Part shown: in pieces, positions 57,700 through 64,000 of the stretch | How positions within the stretch are numbered: the first letter of the stretch is position 1 | Layout of the letters: each line of letters starts with the position of its first letter | Source: Cloacimonetes bacterium UBA5210 | GTDB lineage: Bacteria > Cloacimonadota > Cloacimonadia > Cloacimonadales > Cloacimonadaceae | Direction: 5' to 3' | DNA: 64,000 nt | Assembly: GCA_002412625.1 (NCBI GenBank) | Contig: DHVK01000030.1 | Location: 1-64,000 of the forward strand | Position numbers and translations under genes: made by a program | Notes under the pieces: generated by a model | Told to the model about the DNA's origin: nothing | The model's database searches: none | Seen by the model: the letters and a program-made list of their open reading frames with translations, nothing else

Positions 57700-58611
57700 A
57701 TGAAGTATTTAACAACTTTTACATTGCTCTGCGCACTGCTGTTTGGCTCCCTTGCCTGCGGGCCAAAACAAGCAGACACGCTTCGGATGGGCATCATCGG
57801 CCCTTCCATCAATCATCTGCCCTTATCTTTCGCACTGGATACAGGGCAAACGGACTCCGAGGCATACAAAATGATCAGTTTCAGCTCCGGCTGGGAAGTG
57901 CAGGAGGCCTTGATAGCGGGAAAGATTGATGCCGCGATCATACCCTTCAGCTATGCCTGGAACGCTGCCGCAAGGGGCTATCCGGTGAAAATCGTCTCCT
58001 TTTTGGAGCGTGAATCGGACGCAATTGTATCCAGCAGCTCCGTTATCGACCTGAAGGATTTGCACACGCGCAAGATCGGGCTGTTAAAAGCTTCCACGGT
58101 AGAGCTGCTGATGATAGACTTGGCTGAAAGCGCCGGAATCGATTTTAGCCCGGTGTATTTCAGGACTCCCAACGAGTTGGTAGCGGCTTTGCAGGCCAGG
58201 CAAGTGGATGCAATCGTGGCCTATGTGCCGGTAATTCAGCAGATCACCGGTGATTTTCATGTGCTGCATTGGTTCGGGGAAAGCCATCCCCAACATCCTT
58301 GTTGCGATATAGCCGTAAATCAAAAGCAACTTAACCCCGCCAAAACGCTTATTTTGAAGCAGTTAATCGAAACAATGCACTGTGTTTTGCCGGATATTGA
58401 TGCTCATGATCCGCAGCTCCTCGGTTTTGCAAAAGACACCTTCAGGCTCAATGATATGCAAGTGGCGGAGGCTTTGAACCACACAAAGTTTCGCACCGGA
58501 CTGGATGAAGAGGGCAAAGCTCTGCAACGCAGGCTGATGACGATAGCGGTGCGCAAGGGCTATCAAAAGACCATGATCGGTGATGATTCCATCTATCTGG
58601 AGCTGCCATGA
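57700..58611 (+). CDS. ABC transporter substrate-binding lipoprotein (NMT1/SsuA-like)
   Basis: From ATG 57700 the protein is 303 aa. The lipobox LACG (FGSLACG) predicts anchoring on the inner membrane. The NMT1/SsuA-like fold is suggested by NHLPLSFALDTGQT, FSSGWEVQEALIAGKIDAAIIP and ALQARQVDAIVAYVPVI. Such proteins bind sulfonates, nitrate, thiamine precursors or other small organic ions. It ends in an ATGA overlap with the permease. An intrinsic terminator sits in its leader (57647-57690). A GTG within that hairpin is not the start. Confidence 0.85.
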   Translation: MKYLTTFTLLCALLFGSLACGPKQADTLRMGIIGPSINHLPLSFALDTGQTDSEAYKMISFSSGWEVQEALIAGKIDAAIIPFSYAWNAAARGYPVKIVSFLERESDAIVSSSSVIDLKDLHTRKIGLLKASTVELLMIDLAESAGIDFSPVYFRTPNELVAALQARQVDAIVAYVPVIQQITGDFHVLHWFGESHPQHPCCDIAVNQKQLNPAKTLILKQLIETMHCVLPDIDAHDPQLLGFAKDTFRLNDMQVAEALNHTKFRTGLDEEGKALQRRLMTIAVRKGYQKTMIGDDSIYLELP

Positions 58612-59222
58612 ACTTCCTTGGGCAAGACATCGCGATCAGCTTCTTTCGCGTAATCGCGTGGACATCAGTATCATATCTTGCGGGCATCGCGATCGGTTAT
58701 TGGTGTTATGCCCATCGCGGTATCAGGATCTTGCTGATGCCGCTGGTCAATTTCTTCAGGCACATCTCCCCCTTTTGTTGGCTGCCCATCATCATCCTGG
58801 TCGCCGGAATCGGAGAATGGCCGGTGGGGATCGTCTTGCTCTTCTCCATGCTGTTCAACGCGATCGTAATCAGCATGGGGGTTTTCCGGATGGTACACCG
58901 CGATCTGCTGGATACGGCAAGCCTGGATGGCGCAGATCGAAAGCAGATATTCCGACACATCCTGCTTCCGCTCAGTCTGCCGGAATTGTTGAATCTGTTC
59001 CGCATACTGTGGTCAGTCGGCTGGACTGCCATCATCGCCGCGGAAATGTTGGGCGTACGCTCCGGCCTGGGCTATCGCTTGCTGGACTTCAGGTATCTTC
59101 TGCAATATCGGGAAATGTTGATTTACATCGGCATCATCGGCGCAATCGGGATCTTCACGGATTACATTTTGGTGAGGGCGCACAAACTATTAAAAACATA
59201 TTTGTTGGGGCAGTTGGATTAA
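58608..59222 (+). CDS. ABC transporter permease (SsuC/TauC-like)
   Basis: The 204-aa protein has five or six membrane helices and the cytoplasmic EAA loop (DTASLDGADRKQIFRHILLPLSLPEL) that docks an ATPase. It pairs with the lipoprotein just before it. No ATPase gene follows; the next gene is an iron-sulfur flavoprotein. The ATPase must be encoded elsewhere, or the transporter shares one. It is shorter than usual (about 250 aa), lacking an N-terminal helix or two. Confidence 0.85.
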   Translation: MNFLGQDIAISFFRVIAWTSVSYLAGIAIGYWCYAHRGIRILLMPLVNFFRHISPFCWLPIIILVAGIGEWPVGIVLLFSMLFNAIVISMGVFRMVHRDLLDTASLDGADRKQIFRHILLPLSLPELLNLFRILWSVGWTAIIAAEMLGVRSGLGYRLLDFRYLLQYREMLIYIGIIGAIGIFTDYILVRAHKLLKTYLLGQLD

Positions 59223-59356
59223 TCATTGCAGGATACGCTCAAGCGGAGGTCCATCCTACCCCGTTTTATATGTCATGCAGCATGGAGCTTGACAAAATCC
59301 GGATACCCCAGAATATTTCCATTCAGCGCATGTTTACATCATGAATAGGAGGCTAA

Positions 59357-60154
59357 ATGCGGATCCTGATTATTCAGTTCAGCGGAACCGGCAACACGCG
59401 CCGGATCGCTGAAGTATTGCGGCAAGAATTTGAAGACAACGGGGCAGAAAGCCGGATAATCCCGATGGAACATATCACTTTGGGAAAGATTACGCCGGAC
59501 TACGCGGGCTGGGATATCGTGGGCATCGGCTTCCCGGTGCACGCGATGGATGCCCCTGCAATTGTTTATGACTTTATTGGGACTTTGCCCAAATCCGCTA
59601 CCCGCTATTTCCTGTTCAAAACTGCAGGCAGCACCACCTTCAATGCCGGCTCTACATACAATATCAGGCACAAACTGGCACTTTTGGGCTGGAAACTGAT
59701 CCATGAGCAGCTCTATGAAATGCCGCCGAATGCCTTTGGCACAGCAAATCCCAAAAAGGTGAACAAGCGCTATTTCAAGGCGAGAGCGCTTGCCATCAAG
59801 ACTGCCGCAGAAATCCTGGGAGGGGTTAATTCACGCCTGGCTGACCCGATGATTCGGAATTTGCTTTACCGTTTTGCCGCGCTTGAGAAACATGGCGCCC
59901 AACAGTCATCAAAGCGTTGGATAGTTAGTTCCGCATGCACTCTTTGCGGCATCTGCGTGGAAAACTGCCCAACTGAAAACATCCACATTGAAGAAGGCAA
60001 ATTACTCTTTGACGATAAGTGTCTGCTGTGTCTGCGTTGCTGGTGGAATTGCCCTGCCCGCGCGATCAGCCACACTTTTCTAAAACCATTCTTTCTGAAA
60101 GAACCCTATATACTACCCAATGACAACGATATAAGCGAGGAAACAAATGGATAA
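59357..60154 (+). CDS. EFR1-type flavodoxin-ferredoxin protein
   Basis: The 265-aa protein has an N-terminal flavodoxin-like fold (residues 1-150; FSGTGNTRRIAEVL binds FMN phosphate) and a C-terminal bacterial ferredoxin domain. The latter has two 4Fe-4S motifs (CTLCGICVENCP and CLLCLRCWWNCP, about residues 194-235). Such fusions shuttle electrons in anaerobes. It starts at ATG 59357 behind AGGAGG and overlaps the next gene by 8 bp. Partner enzymes cannot be named from context. Confidence 0.88.
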   Translation: MRILIIQFSGTGNTRRIAEVLRQEFEDNGAESRIIPMEHITLGKITPDYAGWDIVGIGFPVHAMDAPAIVYDFIGTLPKSATRYFLFKTAGSTTFNAGSTYNIRHKLALLGWKLIHEQLYEMPPNAFGTANPKKVNKRYFKARALAIKTAAEILGGVNSRLADPMIRNLLYRFAALEKHGAQQSSKRWIVSSACTLCGICVENCPTENIHIEEGKLLFDDKCLLCLRCWWNCPARAISHTFLKPFFLKEPYILPNDNDISEETNG

Positions 60155-60482
60155 GATGATCTCAAGCTGCGGCTTAAACTGCGCCGGCTGTGAAGCCTTT
60201 CAAGCCACAAAAACTAACGATATCGCCCGAAAAGCCCAGATCGCCATAGACTGGTCCAAACGCTACGACGCCGCTTTAACGGCTGATGACATCAATTGTG
60301 AAGGTTGCCGGGAAGCCGGGCTGAAGTTCAGCTGGTGCAACAAGTGCCCCATCCGCGCCTGCGTGGTAAGCAAAGGTTACGGCACTTGCGCAGAATGCGA
60401 AGAGCTACCTTGCCAGATAAATAGCTTCCTGTTTGAAGCAGTCCCCGAAGCAATGGAGAACCTGAAAGAACTGATGAGATGA
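60147..60482 (+). CDS. DUF3795-like cysteine-rich protein
   Basis: The 111-aa protein has many paired cysteines: ISSCGLNCAGCEAF near the start, then CEGCREAGLKFSWCNKCPI and YGTCAECEELPC. They fit a metal-binding (zinc or iron-sulfur) DUF3795 protein, frequent in anaerobic bacteria and archaea, function unknown. It is coupled to the flavodoxin-ferredoxin gene, so a redox or metal role is likely. Confidence 0.8.
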   Translation: MDKMISSCGLNCAGCEAFQATKTNDIARKAQIAIDWSKRYDAALTADDINCEGCREAGLKFSWCNKCPIRACVVSKGYGTCAECEELPCQINSFLFEAVPEAMENLKELMR

Positions 60483-60518
60483 GTCCTCCGGTAAAATGAC
60501 TTTTTGGCGGGTACTCCC

Positions 60519-60672
60519 GGAACACGCCGCTCCTGGGGCGTTTTTCTGTCAGACAGATTCGAGCTTGAAACAAAACCCAGCCAAATCGAATTCTCCGTTA
60601 ATTTGGGGTTTTCCGACAAAAATGCTGTTGGCGGGTAATTGGCAGAAAAACGCCCCAGGAGCGGCGTGTTCC
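60519..60672. repeat. 154-bp element with perfect 30-bp inverted ends
   Basis: Bases 60519-60548 (starting GGAACACGCCGC, ending GTTTTTCTG) are exactly the reverse complement of 60643-60672. The 94-bp centre contains no ORF of note. TTGGCGGGTA also occurs as a direct repeat (60504-60513 and 60629-60638), one copy outside and one inside the arms. It lies in the 374-bp gap between the convergent DUF3795 and murA genes. It looks like a MITE- or REP-like element and might end transcription from both sides. Bases 60673-60856 show nothing recognised. Confidence 0.75.
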
Positions 60673-60856
60673 AGTGCCCCTTCCTGCTTCACTCGCTTTA
60701 GGTAAAGCTGATTTTAAGCCGTTATCAAGCTATGGGCATAGGATGATAACGGCTTCATATCTCCCAAATCCCGGTTTAGTAAATCCAGTATCCTTCAAGC
60801 GTCACTGCGGGAATAGCAAGCAAAAAATTCTATTCAAGATACTGCGAATTTGTGGT

Positions 60857-62110
60857 CTAACCCTGTTCGCGGCGGATTTTTGCGCCAATTCCGTTCAGTT
60901 TTTCTTCGATTCTGTCATAGCCGCGGTCAATGTGATAAATGCGGGAGACCGTGGTCGTGCCTTCTGCCACCATCCCGGCGAGCACCAGGGCGGCGCTGGC
61001 ACGCAAATCGGTGGCCATCACTTCTGCCCCGCCGAGGCTTTCCACGCCCATGATGCGGGCGATATTGCGCTGCATCTGGATGTCTGCCTGCAAGCGATTG
61101 AGCTCTGCCACATGCATAAAGCGGTCAGGGAACACGGTATCCTCCACAAAGCTGACTCCGTCGGCCAGACACATCAGAACAGTAAACTGCGCCTGCAGAT
61201 CGGTGGGAAAACCAGGATGCGGAAGGGTCAGGACGTTTGTGGGTTTGATCTTTTCGGGAGGAGTCACGGTGATATCCGCGCCGTCAATATCCAGTCCACA
61301 GCCTGCTTCCCGCAGTTTTTCCAAAAGCACAGTCAGGTGCTCCGGGTTGCAGTTGCAAACGGTTACCGGTTTGGTGGATAGGGCTCCTGCCACCAGGAAG
61401 GTGCCGGCTTCGATGCGGTCCGGAATCATGTCCATTTGCACCGGGAAGAGATCGTCCACTCCATCGATGATGAGGGTTGTGCTGCCTTTGCCCTGGATCT
61501 TGGCGCCCATCTTCAAAAGCAGATCGATTGTGGAATCCACTTCCGGCTCCATGGCAGCGTTGAACATGCGGGACTGGCCTTTGGCCAATACTGCAGCCAT
61601 CAGCGCGTTGATAGTAGCCCCCACGGAGGACTTTTCGAAATGGATATCCGCTCCGACAAGTTGATCAGCTTTGGCATTGATGTAGCCATGATCAAGGTCG
61701 ATTTCCGCCCCCAGCGCTTCCATCGCCTTCAGGTGAAGATCCACCGGACGCGTGCCGATGGCGCAACCGCCGGGGAAGGAAACTTTGGCGGTGCCCAGCC
61801 GGGCTAACAAGGGACCCAGCACATAGATCGAAGCGCGCATTTTGCTCACCAACTCGTATGGTGCTTCGGGATAGCAAACGTCCTTGCTGTCTATGCTCAT
61901 AGTACCATTTTCATAGTCCACTCTGGCCCCGATTACGCGCAAAAGATGCGCCATGGTCTTCAGGTCGATCAGGTTGGGGACGTTTTTCAGAACCGACTTT
62001 CCGGGGGCTAAAAGGCAGGCTGCCATCACCGGCAAAATGGCATTTTTGGCGCCACTTACATAGATTTTCCCGCTCAAGTCGCGGCTTTGTTCAATGATAA
62101 ATTTATCCAT
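60857..62110 (-). CDS. murA: UDP-N-acetylglucosamine 1-carboxyvinyltransferase
   Basis: The 417-aa enzyme adds enolpyruvate to UDP-GlcNAc, the first committed step of peptidoglycan synthesis. Lys22 (VSGAKNAILPVM) and the catalytic Cys116 (FPGGCAIGTRPVD) are present; the Cys means normal fosfomycin sensitivity is expected. HPGFPTDLQAQFTVL and the C-terminal YHIDRGYDRIEEKLN also fit. It overlaps the prmC gene by 8 bp. Confidence 0.96.
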   Translation of the reverse strand: MDKFIIEQSRDLSGKIYVSGAKNAILPVMAACLLAPGKSVLKNVPNLIDLKTMAHLLRVIGARVDYENGTMSIDSKDVCYPEAPYELVSKMRASIYVLGPLLARLGTAKVSFPGGCAIGTRPVDLHLKAMEALGAEIDLDHGYINAKADQLVGADIHFEKSSVGATINALMAAVLAKGQSRMFNAAMEPEVDSTIDLLLKMGAKIQGKGSTTLIIDGVDDLFPVQMDMIPDRIEAGTFLVAGALSTKPVTVCNCNPEHLTVLLEKLREAGCGLDIDGADITVTPPEKIKPTNVLTLPHPGFPTDLQAQFTVLMCLADGVSFVEDTVFPDRFMHVAELNRLQADIQMQRNIARIMGVESLGGAEVMATDLRASAALVLAGMVAEGTTTVSRIYHIDRGYDRIEEKLNGIGAKIRREQG

Positions 62111-62945
62111 TACATCCTCTTGGGGATTTATTTAGCCTGGTGATCAGAAAGCGATCTTGCAGAGCCAGATCCTTTCCCATTTGCAGAGTTTCAAAGCCTG
62201 CAGATTCTGTCAAGTTTCGTAATGCCTGCTGTTGATTGTAGCCATGCTCAAACGCCAGAATGCCGCCATCCCTCAGATAGCGGGGAGCGCGGCTGATGAT
62301 TCGCAGATAGAACGCCAGGCCATCGTTTTCGGCGATCAATGCAATCGCCGGTTCGTAATCTTTCACCCGTGCAGCCAAGCCGTGGTATTCTTCCGCGCTG
62401 ATGTATGGCGGATTGGAGATAATGAGGTCAAACGGTTCGGCTTCCGGGGGGAACAGATCCGCGTGAACCAGCTCTACCTTCAGCTGCAGCTTGTCGCGGT
62501 TGATCCGGGCAACTTCCAGCGCGCCCTCGTCAATATCCGTAGCCAGTACCGATAGTTCCGGACACTGGGATTTCAAGGCCAGGGCAATCGCCCCTGAACC
62601 TGCTCCGATCTCCAAAACCCGGTCTCCGGGACTGAGCATGGCAAGCACTGCTTCCACCAGAACCTCGGTATCAAAACGGGGAATCAGCACCCGGGGATCA
62701 ACATAGAGCTCCAGGCCATAGAACCAGGCTTTTCGCGCTACGTACTGCGGAGGTTCTCCCTGCTGCAGGCGCCGCAGCCAGAGCCGCAATTGCTCTTCCT
62801 CCGCCGGGGAGAGCGCTTTTCTGAAGGGCAAATCTCCCGGCGGGCAATCCCACAACTCACAAAGCAAAAAAGAGAAATCCGCAAAAGGGATTTCTCTAAA
62901 CTCATGTCTTAACGCGTCAACTGACATCGGTTTCAGGAGACGCAA
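62103..62945 (-). CDS. prmC: Peptide chain release factor glutamine methyltransferase
   Basis: The 280-aa enzyme methylates the GGQ glutamine of release factors. It has a helical N-terminal domain, the AdoMet-binding motif LEIGAGSGAIALAL (about 111-124) and the catalytic NPPY (178-181, IISNPPYIS). The start is uncertain: TTG 62945 or ATG 62927. Either overlaps the preceding regulator gene, so the genes are coupled. Confidence 0.92.
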   Translation of the reverse strand: MRLLKPMSVDALRHEFREIPFADFSFLLCELWDCPPGDLPFRKALSPAEEEQLRLWLRRLQQGEPPQYVARKAWFYGLELYVDPRVLIPRFDTEVLVEAVLAMLSPGDRVLEIGAGSGAIALALKSQCPELSVLATDIDEGALEVARINRDKLQLKVELVHADLFPPEAEPFDLIISNPPYISAEEYHGLAARVKDYEPAIALIAENDGLAFYLRIISRAPRYLRDGGILAFEHGYNQQQALRNLTESAGFETLQMGKDLALQDRFLITRLNKSPRGCNG

Positions 62946-63843
62946 TGCTCTTCTTGATGCGCACCGTATTCCCTGTAGCGCTGAATCTTAGCTCGTCTGA
63001 TAAGTGGAAAAGCATGGCTATACCCCGGCCATGACCTTCTATATCAAAGATTTGCTCGCCTTTGATAGATTCCACCCAGGGTGAGTAGTCAAAACCTTCG
63101 CCTTCATCTTCCACAAAGATCTCAATAGTTTGGGTCTGGTTATTTACATCAAAGCCAAAGTTTACTTTCCGTATGCCGACTACAGGGTCTTTCATCTTTT
63201 CTTGGATCACTTCCTGCAAGTCTTCGTGGGACAGCGCGCGCTCTTCTACACTCAGCCCCAATGTGCCGTGGATATATGCGTTGTAAACCATCTCATCCAC
63301 GCAAATTAAGAGCTCGTTCAGAACCTTGGGGCTTACCTTAAAGTAGTTTCTCATGTATGAAGAAAACACCTTCGAAATGGTAAACTTGGAGAAGTCCTTG
63401 GCCGGCATCTCGAAGCAGAAACTTGCCTTGTCCAAATGAGCATAAAACTCCGCTTTGTCATCGCGGCTGCGCTTTCTGAAGATCAGTTCGCGCATGGAGT
63501 TGATCATCTGTTTGGTATCAATGGGTTTGCGGATAAAATCGCTGGCTCCGAGGCGAATGGCCTCGATAAAATAGTCGTGCTCCAGGTATCCGGTCATCAG
63601 GATTACGTCCAGATTGCGGTCGAATTCCTCGCGGACCCGGTTCAAGAATTCCAGGCCGGAGAGCCCCGGCATTTCGATGTCGCAAATCACCAGATCATAC
63701 TCGTTCTGGTGGATTTTGCGTAAGGCATCACTACCACTATACGCGGTATCGACTCTGTATCCGCTGATACCCAGAATCGCTTGTAAAGAGTTTACTATGG
63801 CGATACTATCGTCAACGACGAGTACCTTGGGACGATCAGCCAT
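62917..63843 (-). CDS. Response regulator fused to an RsbW-like kinase
   Basis: The 308-aa protein has a receiver domain (1-120; phospho-acceptor Asp55 in LVICDIEMPGLSG, Lys in FIRKPID) and a C-terminal HATPase (about 165-300; DEMVYNAYIHG as N box, EDEGEGFDY and GHGRGIAMLFHLSDEL as G boxes). The HATPase type is that of anti-sigma kinases such as RsbW, so its activity may be set by phosphorylation of the receiver. The next gene upstream encodes a STAS protein, its likely substrate. It is a shorter relative of the REC-PP2C-HATPase protein at 44140-45750. Confidence 0.88.
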   Translation of the reverse strand: MADRPKVLVVDDSIAIVNSLQAILGISGYRVDTAYSGSDALRKIHQNEYDLVICDIEMPGLSGLEFLNRVREEFDRNLDVILMTGYLEHDYFIEAIRLGASDFIRKPIDTKQMINSMRELIFRKRSRDDKAEFYAHLDKASFCFEMPAKDFSKFTISKVFSSYMRNYFKVSPKVLNELLICVDEMVYNAYIHGTLGLSVEERALSHEDLQEVIQEKMKDPVVGIRKVNFGFDVNNQTQTIEIFVEDEGEGFDYSPWVESIKGEQIFDIEGHGRGIAMLFHLSDELRFSATGNTVRIKKSIASPETDVS

Positions 63844-63845
63844 AT

Positions 63846-64000
63846 TCAGCCAAGATTAACGGTGAAGAGCTGATTCAGCTTCAGCATGCTGAATAATTCA
63901 TACACGCTGTTTGAGCTCCGCACAACTTCGATCTCTCCGCCTTTGGAGATGAAATCTTTGTAAAACAAGAGGATTTTGCCGATACCGGTGGAAGAAATGT
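63846..64000 (-). CDS. STAS-domain anti-sigma antagonist, C-terminal part
   Basis: The last 155 bases encode the end of a STAS protein, with ISSTGIGKILLFYKDF around the phosphorylatable Ser-Ser/Thr and a C-terminal EVVRSSNSVYELFSML followed by a TGA at 63846-63848. The 5' part lies beyond the window. It is 2 bp before the REC-HATPase gene and is the probable target of that kinase in a partner-switch system. Confidence 0.75.
   Translation of the reverse strand, partial: ISSTGIGKILLFYKDFISKGGEIEVVRSSNSVYELFSMLKLNQLFTVNLG

Noticed and set aside
1..64000. rRNA or tRNA genes
   Set aside because: I saw no cloverleaf or ribosomal RNA sequence in any intergenic gap; most gaps are too short.

Overview
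The window suggests a Gram-negative, probably anaerobic bacterium: it has outer-membrane lipid transport (Mla/MCE) genes, KDO synthesis, RND/TolC efflux, urocanate hydratase, a cysteine desulfidase-type enzyme and an iron-sulfur flavoprotein. Gene style reminds me of the Cloacimonadota/FCB group, but that is an impression I cannot test here.

Region 1 (1 to about 36.7 kb) is mobile DNA. A Mu-like transposable prophage runs on the minus strand from its left end near 36.70 kb to its right end near 1.21 kb. In phage order it has: S24 repressor (opposite strand), an HTH protein, a MuA-like transposase, a MuB-like ATPase, GemA-like and DUF3164-like early proteins, terminase, head morphogenesis protein, lysozyme, head-tail connectors, portal, a protease-capsid fusion, holin-like protein, tail tube, two Dam-type methylases, tape measure, tail tip proteins and tail fibre. 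No tail sheath gene is visible, so the virion was probably a long non-contractile-tailed phage. The first 1.2 kb is the right end of a second, related prophage in the opposite orientation. The two right ends, each an array of repeated presumed transposase-binding sites, meet nose to nose around 1.20 kb.

The prophage carries extra genes: a PIN-domain protein with an unrecognised partner at its right end (1.5-2.9 kb), a small plus-strand membrane protein (9.0 kb), and a 9.5-kb plus-strand, AT-richer block (17.5-27.0 kb) inside the late region. That block encodes a TetR regulator, a complete TolC-MFP-RND pump, a small PII-like protein, an integral-membrane methyltransferase, a FabH-type synthase and a GNAT-like acyltransferase.

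Region 2 (36.7-64 kb) is chromosomal: arsR-P1B ATPase metal resistance, thrS, kdsD, a GT2-GT4 fusion, a REC-PP2C-HATPase regulator, folA, an Mla-type operon with an unusual lipoprotein-plus-barrel protein, a UTP-sugar uridylyltransferase, hutU, cyuA-like, an AI-2E family permease, an ABC substrate-binding protein and permease behind a leader terminator, an EFR1-type flavodoxin/ferredoxin, a DUF3795-like protein, a 154-bp hairpin element, murA, prmC and a REC-HATPase/STAS pair cut by the window end.
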